In this document: positions 46,144 through 55,512 of the stretch, piece after piece
Position numbering within the stretch: position 1 is the stretch's first letter
How the letters are laid out: each line of letters opens with the position of its first letter
NCBI RefSeq assembly: GCF_900108175.1
Contig: NZ_FNVO01000005.1
Span: forward strand, 514,049-578,048
DNA from: Thermomonospora echinospora
Lineage (GTDB): Bacteria; Actinomycetota; Actinomycetes; Streptosporangiales; Streptosporangiaceae
Direction: 5' to 3'
Length of the DNA: 64,000 bases
Made by a program: the position numbers and the translations under genes
Notes under the pieces: generated by a model
Told to the model about the DNA's origin: nothing
Database searches by the model: none
The model's input: only the letters and a program-made list of their open reading frames with translations

Positions 46144-47301
46144 CTACCTTCCGAGCAGTTCGCGCGAGACGATTTCGCGCTGGATCTCGATGGTTCCCGA
46201 GGCGACGGTGGCCGCCTGGGCGTATCTCCAGTGGTCCTCGAACGCACCGTGGAGCGGCGCCTCACCGGCCGGGCCGAGCAGCGACCGGCCGCCGAGGAGT
46301 TCGGCGAGGACCTCGGCCACCATCTGGTCGCAGGTCGTCGAGGCGATTCGCGCCTGGCTGGCCTGGCGATCGACACGGTCGCTGAGCTGCTGCTCCTCCA
46401 CGGTCCGGTAGGCGAGGAGCCGTGCCACCCGGGTCTGGACGAGCGCGTCGGCCCACCGGTCGCGCAGTGACTCCGGCAGACCGGCCCATTCCTCACCGAT
46501 GCTCGACCGGGCGGACCAGAGGAGACGCTCACAACGCGCATAGCGCGCGATGCCGATGCGCTCGTGGGCGAGTGCGTGCCGGATCACCGCCCAGCCCTCG
46601 TTCACGGCTCCGAGCACCTCGTCGTCGGTGGCGTGAACGGAGTCGAAGAAGCACTCGTTGAGGTGGTGCGGGCCGAGCATCGAGCGGATCGGCCGGACGG
46701 TGATGCCGGGCCGGTCCATCGGGACCAGGAACAACGAGATGCCGCGGTGGCGACTGTCCTTGTCACCCGTTCGGGCGGCCAGCACGCACCAGGCGGCCAT
46801 GCCCGCGTACGACGTCCAGATCTTCTGACCGCTTATTTTCCAGCCGCCCTCGATCCGGACGGCGCGCGTCTGCAGCGATGCAAGGTCCGAGCCGCTTTCC
46901 GGTTCGCTGAAGCCCTGGCACCAGATCGTTTCGCCGGCGGCGATCGGCGGCAGGTGCCTGTTCTTCTGTTCCGCGGTGCCGTACGCCATGATCGCCGGAC
47001 CGACCCAGTTCAGGCCCATGTATTGCGCCCCGCGGGGTTCGTGGTGGGCCCACATCTCCTCGCGGACGACCGTCTGCTCCCACACGCTTCCGTCGGCACC
47101 GCCGTACTCGCGAGGCCATGCGAGGGTGAGAAGCCCCTCCCGGGCCAGGGTGCGGGAGAACTTCTGGGTGGTCGCGAGGTCCTTCGGGTCGTCGGTGAAG
47201 GCCCCGAGGAATCCTTCGGGGAGGTGCTCGCCGACCATCTCCCGGAGCCGGACGCGAAGCGCCGCCGCGCTGTCACCCATGCTGAAGTCAAGCTTGGTCA
47301 T
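46144..47301 (-). CDS. Acyl-CoA dehydrogenase, full-length subunit
   Basis: 385 aa. WPREYGGADGSVWEQTVVRE, the substrate/FAD loop WCQGFSEPESGSDLASLQTR, KIWTSYAGMAAWCVLAARTG, and the C-terminal TVASGTIEIQREIVSRELLG are all present. It is an FAD-dependent alpha,beta-desaturase of an acyl-CoA, pairing with the 45164 subunit by context. It overlaps the upstream dehydrogenase gene by 14 nt. Confidence 0.9.
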   Translation of the reverse strand: MTKLDFSMGDSAAALRVRLREMVGEHLPEGFLGAFTDDPKDLATTQKFSRTLAREGLLTLAWPREYGGADGSVWEQTVVREEMWAHHEPRGAQYMGLNWVGPAIMAYGTAEQKNRHLPPIAAGETIWCQGFSEPESGSDLASLQTRAVRIEGGWKISGQKIWTSYAGMAAWCVLAARTGDKDSRHRGISLFLVPMDRPGITVRPIRSMLGPHHLNECFFDSVHATDDEVLGAVNEGWAVIRHALAHERIGIARYARCERLLWSARSSIGEEWAGLPESLRDRWADALVQTRVARLLAYRTVEEQQLSDRVDRQASQARIASTTCDQMVAEVLAELLGGRSLLGPAGEAPLHGAFEDHWRYAQAATVASGTIEIQREIVSRELLGR

Positions 47302-48403
47302 TGCTTCCTTCCCTGGATCCGAGCCGGTCGACGGCCGTGGCGCCCTCCGGGAGTTTCGGGAGTGCCGCCGTCAGGCTCGCGCCGACGGCCCTGCGGGCTT
47401 CGTCGGCGGGTGTCCCGAGTGCCTGGTTGAGCTTCGCGCGGCGGAGCAGCAGGTGGCAGGGGTGCTCCCAGGTGTAACCGACCGCTCCGTGGCTTTGCAG
47501 CGCCGAGCGGGTGACCTCGGCGGCGGCTTCGCAGGCGGCGGCCTTCGCCCGCAGACACCTCTCCGCCGCACCCGAGCCGAACCGGGTGACCGCCTCTTCC
47601 AGGAGCACTTCGGCGCATTGCACGTGGACGAACATGTCCACGCTGCGGTGCTTGACGGCCTGGAAGGACCCGATCGGAGCACCGAACTGCTCACGCACCT
47701 TCGCGTAAGCCAACGTGAGGTCGAGTGCGGCCTTCGCGACTCCCAGGCTGTCGAGCGCCAAGCTCAGGTTCACGCGTTCCTTCAGCTCCGCGACCAGCGC
47801 TACGGCCTCATCGTCCCGAGCCAGCACCTGAGTCTGCGCAACGGGCATGGCGTCCGCCGACCAATGCGCGAACGCCCGGGTCGGATCGGAGGAGGAGACC
47901 TGCTCAAGGCGGGTGCGTTCGGCGTGGACCGGTACGAGGAGGACCACCGGCCGCCCCTCGTGGTCGGCCGGCGTCAGGAGCCGGGCGTCGGGCGCGCCGC
48001 CGAGTACCCAGGGGACGCTCCCTGTCATCTCCAGTTGATCACCTTCGCCGTCCAGTACCGGGGCGTCCGCATCCCGTCGCCACACCGGCGCGGTCCAGGA
48101 GACCGCGAATCGGTCCGAGCCGATGCCTCCCTGCGCGACGGTGCTCAGCATGGGGCCGACAGTCAGATTGGTGACCAGCTCTCCGGGCCCGAGGACGGAG
48201 CCCAGCTGTTCGAGGACGGTCGCCGTGAACGTGAAGCCGTCCGCATCCTCTTCCAGGTCTCCCCAGCCGAGCTCCTCGGCCAGTGAGAGGAGGCGGCCAG
48301 GCACGGGTGGCAGGGACCGCTGCGAACCGTACTCCGGGAGGGGCGGCCAAGCGTCGGCGAGTACCTGCTGGACGACCTCCTGCAGGGCCTCCCTGTCGCT
48401 CAT
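47288..48403 (-). CDS. Acyl-CoA dehydrogenase, second pair, smaller subunit
   Basis: 371 aa from ATG 48403 (GGAGGT upstream; a longer frame upstream is shadow). AYAKVREQFGAPIGSFQAVK, RSALQSHGAVGYTWEHPCHL and LLLRRAKLNQALGT define the C-terminal core; GYTWEHP resembles the family's GGxGxxxE region. It forms the second short/long pair with the 48400 gene, overlapping it by 4 nt. Confidence 0.87.
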   Translation of the reverse strand: MSDREALQEVVQQVLADAWPPLPEYGSQRSLPPVPGRLLSLAEELGWGDLEEDADGFTFTATVLEQLGSVLGPGELVTNLTVGPMLSTVAQGGIGSDRFAVSWTAPVWRRDADAPVLDGEGDQLEMTGSVPWVLGGAPDARLLTPADHEGRPVVLLVPVHAERTRLEQVSSSDPTRAFAHWSADAMPVAQTQVLARDDEAVALVAELKERVNLSLALDSLGVAKAALDLTLAYAKVREQFGAPIGSFQAVKHRSVDMFVHVQCAEVLLEEAVTRFGSGAAERCLRAKAAACEAAAEVTRSALQSHGAVGYTWEHPCHLLLRRAKLNQALGTPADEARRAVGASLTAALPKLPEGATAVDRLGSREGSNDQA

Positions 48404-49599
48404 CGCGTACCTCCGCGCGGCAGGCCCAGCACCCGTTCTCCGACCACGTTGCGCAGCACGTCGTTGGCCCCTCCACCGATCGTCCACTCCCATGACCCCA
48501 GGTAGTCGGCGAACCAGTGGCCGCTCTGCCACGTGCCCGTCCAGCTCGTCCCGTCGACGTGCCCGTCGAGCCCGGCCAGCGACAGCCCGGCATCGGAGAT
48601 GTCCTGCAGGAGTTCGCTGTACACGAGCTTGAGGATCGAGGCGGCGGCGACGTCGGCTCCTTCCACGGACGCGTCGAGAACGCGCGCGACGAGCAGCCGG
48701 AACGCTTCGACCCGTTCGGAGTAGCGGCCGAGGATCCGCAGACCTTCCTCGCGGCTACCGGGTGCCAGACCGGCGACGAGCCGGACGAGGTGCTGCATGC
48801 CGGTGGCCATCTCCTCGGAGCGTTCGAGCATCGTCAAGCCGCGCTCTTCGCTGAGGGTCGCGTTGGCGATCCGCCAGCCCTCGTTCTCGGCGCCGACCCG
48901 CGATTCTTCGGGGACGAAGACGTCGTTGCAGAAGATCTCGCAGAACTCCTCCTGGCCACTTGCGTTGCGGATGGGGCGCACTTCGACGCCCGGTGACGCG
49001 AGGTCGAGCAGGAAGTACGAGATTCCGGCGCGGCCCGGCCCCCCGGTACGGGCGAGCAGAAGACACATGTCGGCATGCGCGGCTCCGGTGGACCATGTTT
49101 TGTGACCGGTGACCCGGTAGCCGCCCTCGGCCGGAACCGCCCGGCACCGCAGCGACGCAAGGTCGGAGCCGGCCTCGGGTTCGGAGAAGCCCTGGCACCA
49201 GCGCCGACCGGTTCGGATGGCGGGGAGGTGGGTCTCACGCTGCTCGGGTGTGCCCGCCACGATCAAGGTCGCGGCGGCGTGGTACAGGGCGACGAAGTGC
49301 AGGTCCAGGCGTGGTGCCCCACCACGGATGAGTTCACGCGCGATGACGAGCTGCTCGGCTCGCGACCGGCCACCGCCCCAGGCGGCGGGCCAGTGCGGAT
49401 ACGCATAACCCTGCTCGGCCAGCCGCAGGAACCACTCTCGCTGGAGGTCAGCGCGTGCCTGTGGGTCGGCGGCGGCCATCCGGGCCGCCCAGCCTGTGGC
49501 GTCCCGTACCGCGCACCATTTCCGGACCTCTTGAGCGAGGTCGTCGAGCCCGGTCTCGGTCTCCCCCGCGACCTCTTGACCGGTGTCATGGAGTGACAC
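48400..49599 (-). CDS. Acyl-CoA dehydrogenase, second pair, full-length subunit
   Basis: 399 aa from GTG 49599, overlapping the SDR gene by 14 nt. YAYPHWPAAWGGGRSRAEQL, WCQGFSEPEAGSDLASLRCR, KTWSTGAAHADMCLLLARTG and the C-terminal WEWTIGGGANDVLRNVVGER are characteristic. With the 47288 product it probably makes a second heteromeric dehydrogenase, so the pathway needs two distinct desaturation steps or substrates. Confidence 0.9.
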   Translation of the reverse strand: MSLHDTGQEVAGETETGLDDLAQEVRKWCAVRDATGWAARMAAADPQARADLQREWFLRLAEQGYAYPHWPAAWGGGRSRAEQLVIARELIRGGAPRLDLHFVALYHAAATLIVAGTPEQRETHLPAIRTGRRWCQGFSEPEAGSDLASLRCRAVPAEGGYRVTGHKTWSTGAAHADMCLLLARTGGPGRAGISYFLLDLASPGVEVRPIRNASGQEEFCEIFCNDVFVPEESRVGAENEGWRIANATLSEERGLTMLERSEEMATGMQHLVRLVAGLAPGSREEGLRILGRYSERVEAFRLLVARVLDASVEGADVAAASILKLVYSELLQDISDAGLSLAGLDGHVDGTSWTGTWQSGHWFADYLGSWEWTIGGGANDVLRNVVGERVLGLPRGGTR

Positions 49600-50377
49600 G
49601 GATGGTTCCTCCGTCCACCAGCAGGGCGCTGCCCGCGATCCAGGACGCGCGTTCGGAGCACAGGAAGGCGATGGCATCGGCCACCTCCGCCGGCTCACCG
49701 GTCCGTCCCGCCGCGATGGGCTGCAGTTCGAGCATGCGGCGTTCCACGTCCTCGGGTGTGACCCCGAGCCGCTCAGCCTGCTCCTCATAGCCCGCCAACA
49801 CGCCCTCGGTCCGGGTCAGGCCGGGTAGGACACAGTTGGTGAGGACCCCATGCTTGGCGTACCCGAGCGCCAGCGACTTCGCGGCGTGCAGAAGGGCCGC
49901 CTTGGCGGCACCGTACGCGGCGAATCTGGGGTCGGCCTCGCGGCCGGCCGTCGAGCCGACGAAGACGATGCGGCCCCATTTCCTCTCCCGCATCGCCGGC
50001 ACGCACCGCATGGCGAGGGCGACCGCGCTCAGCACGTTCAGTTCATAGAGTTCGATCCACTGGTCCCAGCTGAAGTCACGCAGTGGGCCGTGGCCTCCGC
50101 CCGCTGTGCACACGGCGATGTCGACCTGTCCGTAAGCCGAGATCGCGGCCTCGTAGATACCGTCGATGTCCTCGGCGCGGGCGGCGTCGGCGACGTGCCC
50201 GACCGCTTCCACACCATCGTCCCGGAGACGTCCGACCGCGGCCTCCAGATCGGTCTCCCCGCGTGCGCTGAGCACCAGCCTGGCTCCGGCGCGGCCGAGT
50301 TCGGTCGCCGCCGCCAGGCCGATGCCCTTGCTGCCACCGGTCACGATGGCAACGCGGTCCTTGATGTTGAGATCCAC
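49586..50377 (-). CDS. Short-chain dehydrogenase/reductase
   Basis: 263 aa. It has the cofactor motif TGGSKGIG (residues about 14-21), the catalytic Tyr-Lys in YGAAKAALLHA, Ser in VGSTAGRE, and C-terminal FLCSERASWIAGSALLVDGG: a classical SDR. In this operon it probably oxidises a hydroxyacyl-CoA to the ketoacyl-CoA after hydration, or reduces a pathway ketone. It is 3 bp from the acyl-CoA ligase gene. Confidence 0.92.
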   Translation of the reverse strand: MDLNIKDRVAIVTGGSKGIGLAAATELGRAGARLVLSARGETDLEAAVGRLRDDGVEAVGHVADAARAEDIDGIYEAAISAYGQVDIAVCTAGGGHGPLRDFSWDQWIELYELNVLSAVALAMRCVPAMRERKWGRIVFVGSTAGREADPRFAAYGAAKAALLHAAKSLALGYAKHGVLTNCVLPGLTRTEGVLAGYEEQAERLGVTPEDVERRMLELQPIAAGRTGEPAEVADAIAFLCSERASWIAGSALLVDGGTIRVTP

Positions 50378-50380
50378 TGC

Positions 50381-51982
50381 TCATTCACCAGCTTTCCTGT
50401 GCATTGCTCCGCCTGGTTTCGGTGCTCGGCCGGCGGTGGCCGCGGCACGGTCGATGACCTCGCCGTCGAGTCCGGTGGCGCGCAGCATCCCCTTCTCGAC
50501 CTTCTGCGTGGGCGTACGCGGCAGAGCGGGCAGCACTCTGACGAACCGTGGAACGGCATACCGGGGGAGGCGGTGTTCCACCGCGGCGACGACGGCGGCC
50601 CCGTCGGCATCCGGTCGCAGGACCATGGCCGCCATCACCTCGTCCTCCTCGGCGTCCGCCGGGCGCACGGCGTATACGGCGCACTCCACGACGTCCGGGT
50701 GGGACAGGAGCACCGACTCGATCTCCCAGGCCGAGATGTTCTCGCCCTTGCGCCGGATCGCGTCTTTGAGACGGTCGGCGAAGAAGAGGTCGCCGTCCTC
50801 GCTGAGCCAGCCCGCGTCTCCGGTGTGAAACCACAGGTCCCGTGTTGCGGCGACGGTGTCGGCGTCGCGGCCTAGGTAACCGCGCATGAAGATGTTCGAG
50901 CGCTTCGGGCGCAACCGGATCTGGCCGACCTCGCCGGGCGCGGCGGGCTCACCGTCGGACCGGACGACCTGCACGTGGAACAGGTCGCTCTCCCTGCCGG
51001 CGGACCCGACCGGAGACCGGTCGACCGACCGGTTGACAGTGGCCATCGGCGCCTCGGTCAGGCCGTAGACCTCGGTGATCGAGACTCCGAACCGGCTCTC
51101 GAACGGCGCCCACACCTCGCGCGGCGCACCCGCACCCCACGCCAGCCGTACCGAATGGTCGCGCGCCTCCCGGTCGTCGAGATCCTGGGAAGTCTTGAGG
51201 ATCATTCCCAGCACCGAGCCGAGGTAGTTGAACGCCGTGACCCGCCCGGCGCGGCAGATGTCCCAGAAACGCGAACTGCTGAACTGGCGGTCGAGCTGGA
51301 AACCCGCCCCCGATGCCAGGGCGGCGCCCACTCCCGTGTACCGAGCGTTCTGGTGATAGAGCGGAAAGAAGTTCAGGAGCGTGTCCTCGCTCCCGTAGCC
51401 GTTCAGTCGCGCGACCGCACGGGCGAGCTCGACACACGACTCCTGGGAGTGGTGAACCCCCTTGGACGGTCCTGTCGTCCCCGACGTGTAGAGGACCACT
51501 CCGCTGGACGTCTTGGAGCACCACCGCCCGAACTCGGCGCTCTCGCCCCGAGAGCCGGCCGCGAGCCCGATGACCGGCCGGTCACCGTCATGCTCGGGGA
51601 CATCGCCGGCGACGAGCACGTGACGGACCGATGTCCCCGGCAGGCTCTCGGTCAGGGTCCCCAAGAGCTCGGCGTCGCAGAACACGACTTCCACGCCGGA
51701 GTCCCGCAGGAGATAACCGAGCAGGTCGCCCCGGTAGTTGGTGTTGAGAGGCACCTCCAGACAGCCGACCATGGCCGAGCCGAACCACACCGCGAGCGCC
51801 TCGGTACCGGTGTTCATGAACGTCGCGACGTGAGAGGTGTGGTCCACGCCCAGGGAGCGCAGCTGCTCGGCCACTGCGCAGGCCTGCCCGACCACCATCT
51901 CCGCCGCCACGTCCTCGCCGTTGACGCGGAGTCGTGCACCAGTGGCGAGCCAACTGTCGAGCATTTTTGCGAACGGATTCAT
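50381..51982 (-). CDS. Acyl-CoA synthetase (AMP-binding, class I adenylate-forming)
   Basis: 533 aa. The P-loop-like VVLYTSGTTGPSKGVHHSQE, EVYGLTEA, the WFHTGDAGW Asp, RLKDAIRRKGENIS hinge, and the catalytic Lys near LPRTPTQKVEKG are all present. It activates a carboxylic acid to its CoA thioester. Encoded with a LivFGMHK transporter and acyl-CoA dehydrogenases, it probably acts on the imported acid. It overlaps the transporter ATPase gene by 4 nt. Confidence 0.93.
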   Translation of the reverse strand: MNPFAKMLDSWLATGARLRVNGEDVAAEMVVGQACAVAEQLRSLGVDHTSHVATFMNTGTEALAVWFGSAMVGCLEVPLNTNYRGDLLGYLLRDSGVEVVFCDAELLGTLTESLPGTSVRHVLVAGDVPEHDGDRPVIGLAAGSRGESAEFGRWCSKTSSGVVLYTSGTTGPSKGVHHSQESCVELARAVARLNGYGSEDTLLNFFPLYHQNARYTGVGAALASGAGFQLDRQFSSSRFWDICRAGRVTAFNYLGSVLGMILKTSQDLDDREARDHSVRLAWGAGAPREVWAPFESRFGVSITEVYGLTEAPMATVNRSVDRSPVGSAGRESDLFHVQVVRSDGEPAAPGEVGQIRLRPKRSNIFMRGYLGRDADTVAATRDLWFHTGDAGWLSEDGDLFFADRLKDAIRRKGENISAWEIESVLLSHPDVVECAVYAVRPADAEEDEVMAAMVLRPDADGAAVVAAVEHRLPRYAVPRFVRVLPALPRTPTQKVEKGMLRATGLDGEVIDRAAATAGRAPKPGGAMHRKAGE

Positions 51983-52809
51983 GCGCGCGGCACATCCTCG
52001 GCTGATTCGTCGTCGTCACGGCCGATATAGGCGTCGATCACCTCCGGTGAGTTCAGGACGACGTCGGGCTCACCGACGGCCAGGACCGCGCCCGCGGCGA
52101 GGACGACCACGTTGGAGCACAGCTGGTTGATGACCCGCATGTCGTGCTCGACGATCACCAGGGTCGGGCCGTCCTGGACACGGAGCCCGGAGAGGACCTC
52201 AACGACCTCCTCCTTCTCCGAGCGCGACAAACCGGCCATGGGCTCGTCCAGCAAGATGCATCGGGGCTCACTGACGAGCGCGCGGGCCAGGTCGACCCTC
52301 TTCTGCACTCCATAGGGCAGTTCCTTGGTCGTCTGCTCCGCGTAGCGCAGCAGTCCGACCCGCTCGAGCGCGTGCATCGCACGTTCCCGTGCCTCCCGCT
52401 CCGCACGGCGAGCCCTGGGCAGGGACAGTCCTGCCGCGACCATGCCGATGCGGACGGCGAGGTGGTCGCCGACCATCACGTTCTCGACCGCGGTGAGCTC
52501 CATCACGAGCTGCGCACCCTGGTAGGACCGGCTGATCCCCATCGCGGCGAGCCGATGTGGTCTGATCCCCGTGCTGCGTTCCTCGTACAGGTAGACCTCG
52601 CCCGAGGTGGCCGGCACCAGTCCGCTGACGCAGTTGAGCAATGTCGTCTTGCCCGCCCCGTTGGGACCGATGAGGCCGGACGTCGCGCCCACCGCGAACG
52701 AGACGGTCGCCGCGCGCACGGCGTGCGTCCCGCCGAGCCGAACATCGAGTTTCTCGGTACGGACGGCCGCCGGTCCCCCGGCCGCAGGTGCTGTGCCGTT
52801 CTCCGCCAC
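51979..52809 (-). CDS. livG: Branched-chain/carboxylate ABC transporter ATPase, LivG type
   Basis: 276 aa. Walker A GPNGAGKTTLLN, signature-like ELPYGVQKRVDLARALVSEP, Walker B CILLDEPMAG, and the C-terminal VLAVGEPDVVLNSPEVIDAY tail define the LivG branch. It powers import with LivF and the LivH/LivM permeases. In catabolic clusters this family often imports aromatic or other organic acids rather than amino acids. Confidence 0.92.
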   Translation of the reverse strand: MAENGTAPAAGGPAAVRTEKLDVRLGGTHAVRAATVSFAVGATSGLIGPNGAGKTTLLNCVSGLVPATSGEVYLYEERSTGIRPHRLAAMGISRSYQGAQLVMELTAVENVMVGDHLAVRIGMVAAGLSLPRARRAEREARERAMHALERVGLLRYAEQTTKELPYGVQKRVDLARALVSEPRCILLDEPMAGLSRSEKEEVVEVLSGLRVQDGPTLVIVEHDMRVINQLCSNVVVLAAGAVLAVGEPDVVLNSPEVIDAYIGRDDDESAEDVPRA

Positions 52810-52813
52810 CGGC

Positions 52814-53554
52814 TCAGACCTCCAATCCCAGATAGGTGCGCCGGACCTGCTCGCTCTCGAGCACCTCCCGCGCCGGGCCGCTGAGCGCGAAGGTCCCCGA
52901 CACCATGACGTGGGCGCGGTCCGCGATCGCGCGTGCCGCCCGCACGTTCTGCTCCACGATCAGCAACGTCATGCCCTTGGCCGCGACCAGGGAGTGAAGC
53001 GAGTCGAACACCTTCCTGACGGCGATCGGTGAAAGCCCGAGCGACGCCTCGTCCACCATGAGCAGGCGAGGTTTGAGCAGGAGAGCACGGGCGATTCCGA
53101 GTAGCTGGCGCTCCCCGCCGCTGAGTTGTCCCGCGGGCAGGTCCATCCGCTCCCTGATGAAGGGGAACAGCGAGACGACTTCGTCCAGCAGTTCCCGTCG
53201 GGAACCGCGGTCGCCCGTCATGGGGGCCGCACGCAGGTTCTCCCCGACCGTCAGCGTCCGGAAGACCTTGTTCTCCTCGGGCACGAGGACGACGCCGTGC
53301 CCGACCATCGTGCGCGGCGGACGCCCGGTGACGTCGGCACCACCGATCAGCACCTTTCCGCTCCGGACACGGCCACGCTCGCTTGCGGCGAACCCGCCGA
53401 TGCCGCGCAGCAGCGAGGTCTTGCCCGCCCCGTTCGCACCGAGCACGAGGCAGACCTCGCCGTCGTGCACGTCGAGGTCGACCTGGTCGACCGCGACGCT
53501 GCCGCCGCCGTAGGACACCGTCAGGCCACGGACCTGGAGAAGTGGCTCGTTCAC
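52814..53554 (-). CDS. livF: Branched-chain/carboxylate ABC transporter ATPase, LivF type
   Basis: 246 aa. GANGAGKTSLLRGI (Walker A), GQLSGGERQLLGIARALLLK (signature), RLLMVDEASLGLSP (Walker B) and the LivF-type ending LEVRRTYLGLE-like (RRTYLGLEV) are present. It overlaps livM by 4 nt and is the second ATPase of the importer. Confidence 0.93.
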   Translation of the reverse strand: MNEPLLQVRGLTVSYGGGSVAVDQVDLDVHDGEVCLVLGANGAGKTSLLRGIGGFAASERGRVRSGKVLIGGADVTGRPPRTMVGHGVVLVPEENKVFRTLTVGENLRAAPMTGDRGSRRELLDEVVSLFPFIRERMDLPAGQLSGGERQLLGIARALLLKPRLLMVDEASLGLSPIAVRKVFDSLHSLVAAKGMTLLIVEQNVRAARAIADRAHVMVSGTFALSGPAREVLESEQVRRTYLGLEV

Positions 53555-54612
53555 CGCTTCGCGCTCTCGCGCCGGCCCGGTAGGAACATCGTGGACAGGG
53601 CGCGGGCCAGTCCCGCGATCCCGTCAGGACGCCAGATCAGGAAGACCACCACCAGGGTTCCGTACATGATCAGTTGGAAGTCGCCCAGGTTCTGCTGCAG
53701 AAACCCGGCCGCGTACATATCGGGCGGGAGCAGCGCGATCAGCCTCGACAGGATGGTGGGCAGGAGGATGACGAAGGCCGCTCCGGCGATCGCGCCGCCC
53801 GCCGATCCCATCCCGCCGATGATCACCATGGCGATGTACTGGATGGCCAGCTCCAGGGTGAAGCTCTCGATGTAGACCGTCTGCTGGGAGTAGGCCAGGA
53901 AGGCACCGGACATCGAGATGAGCGCCGAGGAGATGATGAAGGCGGACAGTTTGTAGGTCGAAAGGGAGATGCCCTGGCTGGCCGCCGCGAGCGGGGTGTC
54001 GCGGATGAGCATCCAGGCCCGTCCGTACTTGCTCCTCTTCAGGTTCTGCACCATCCACCAGGTGAACAGCACCACGATGGCGAGGAGCACATACCATTTG
54101 AAGGTCGTGTCGATCGCCAGGCCGCCGATCGTGGCGATGGGGAGGAAGAATCCCGCGGAACCGACGGCCTGCGTCTGGTACTCGTTGAACGCGAAGACCA
54201 CGATGAAGTGAAGAGCGAGCGTTGCGATCGCCAGGTAGATTCCGGTCACGCGCAGGGCGGGCAGGCCCGCGAGCAGGCCGACCAATCCACCGGCCAGCAC
54301 CGTGCCCACGACCACCACGGGGAAGGGCAGCCCCATTTCGGCTCCGCCCATCGCCGCGCCGTACGCGCCGAGCGCGAGAAGCGCGGCATTGCCCGCCGTC
54401 ACCAGCCCGACGAAACCCATGACCACCGTGAGGGCCAGCGCGCCCAGCGCGGCGATCAGAGCCGAGTTCACCAGGGACAACTGGTAGTCCTGAAGGACGA
54501 GCGGCAGCACGCACACCAGCAGGGCCACCGCACCCGGGCCGGCGAAGCGTCGCAACGGCGCCTGAGCCGGTCGCTCGCGGGTGCCTTTCACCAACTGTTC
54601 CGTGGCCGTCAT
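53551..54612 (-). CDS. livM: ABC transporter permease, LivM type
   Basis: 353 aa from ATG 54612. It has eight or more membrane segments, for example LALTVVMGFVGLVTAGNAAL, VVVGTVLAGGLVGLLAGLPA and LAIATLALHFIVVFAFNEYQ. The cytoplasmic coupling region has AWMLIRDTPLAAASQGISLS. It overlaps livH by 4 nt. An apparent longer frame to 55416 is the shadow of livH. Confidence 0.92.
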   Translation of the reverse strand: MTATEQLVKGTRERPAQAPLRRFAGPGAVALLVCVLPLVLQDYQLSLVNSALIAALGALALTVVMGFVGLVTAGNAALLALGAYGAAMGGAEMGLPFPVVVVGTVLAGGLVGLLAGLPALRVTGIYLAIATLALHFIVVFAFNEYQTQAVGSAGFFLPIATIGGLAIDTTFKWYVLLAIVVLFTWWMVQNLKRSKYGRAWMLIRDTPLAAASQGISLSTYKLSAFIISSALISMSGAFLAYSQQTVYIESFTLELAIQYIAMVIIGGMGSAGGAIAGAAFVILLPTILSRLIALLPPDMYAAGFLQQNLGDFQLIMYGTLVVVFLIWRPDGIAGLARALSTMFLPGRRESAKR

Positions 54613-55478
54613 ACGCGTTCCACCTGCTTTTCCCCGAACAGTCCCTGGGGCCGGATCAGCAGCACGACGAGGATGACGACCCACGCCGCGACATCCTGGG
54701 CCGAGCCACCGAATAGCTTCACTCCGAAGGTCTCGGCAAGCCCGATGATCAACGCGCCGGGGATGACGCCCTTGATGCTGGTGAGTCCGCCGACGAGGGC
54801 CGGTGCGATGCCGCGCAGGCCCAGGGCGTCGACCCCGTGGAAGCTCAGCGTCGTCTGGTAGGCGTACATGATCCCGGCGATCGCCGCGGCGGTGAGCGCG
54901 ATCGCCCATCCGAGCACGTAGACCCAGTCCACGGCTATGCCTCCCTGGGAGGCGAGCACCGAGTTCTCCGCAGCGGCACGCATGCGGATCCCGGTGGTCG
55001 AGTACCGGAAGAACGCGTGCGCGGCGGCGAACACGACGAGCGCCGCCACCAGCCCGAAGATGCCGTAGAGGGTGGTCGAGACACCGTCGAGGAGTTCCAC
55101 GACACGACCTTCGACCGGCTCGCGCATCACCCGAGCCTCGGTGCCCCACGTGAGCGAGCTGAGGCCCTTGAGCGCACTGGCCAGCCCGAGGGTCGCGACG
55201 ACCAGGGCGAACTCGGGCTGGCCCGCGAGCTTCCGGAAGATCAGCCAGTGGGTGACCGCGCCGAGCGCCACCACGGTGGCGAGGGTGCCCAGCACCACCA
55301 CCGGCCAGGGCAGGCCCCAGCTGGTGGCGTACTGGTTGAAGATGAACGCGCCGAGCGCGAGTTGCGCCCCCGTCGCCAGGTTCAGGATCCCGTTGGTGCG
55401 CCGGAGCAGCACCCACGCGAAGCCGACCAGCGCGTAGATCGCGGAGAGCACCAGGGCTCCCACAAGCAGGCTCAGCAT
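54609..55478 (-). CDS. livH: ABC transporter permease, LivH type
   Basis: 289 aa. It starts at ATG 55478 (MLSLLVGALVLSAIYALVGF) and has about eight membrane helices. RYSTTGIRMRAAAENSVLAS is the EAA-like coupling loop, and GGLTSIKGVIPGALIIGLAE is a LivH hallmark. It forms the permease heterodimer with LivM. Confidence 0.93.
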   Translation of the reverse strand: MLSLLVGALVLSAIYALVGFAWVLLRRTNGILNLATGAQLALGAFIFNQYATSWGLPWPVVVLGTLATVVALGAVTHWLIFRKLAGQPEFALVVATLGLASALKGLSSLTWGTEARVMREPVEGRVVELLDGVSTTLYGIFGLVAALVVFAAAHAFFRYSTTGIRMRAAAENSVLASQGGIAVDWVYVLGWAIALTAAAIAGIMYAYQTTLSFHGVDALGLRGIAPALVGGLTSIKGVIPGALIIGLAETFGVKLFGGSAQDVAAWVVILVVLLIRPQGLFGEKQVERV

Positions 55479-55512
55479 GGCCGCCGCGTCCTTCTCTCGT
55501 ACTGGTCCCGGA

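Noticed and set aside
54613..55416. Extended N-terminus for LivM (621 aa)
   Set aside because: It is the out-of-frame shadow of livH; ATG 54612 gives the normal LivM length.
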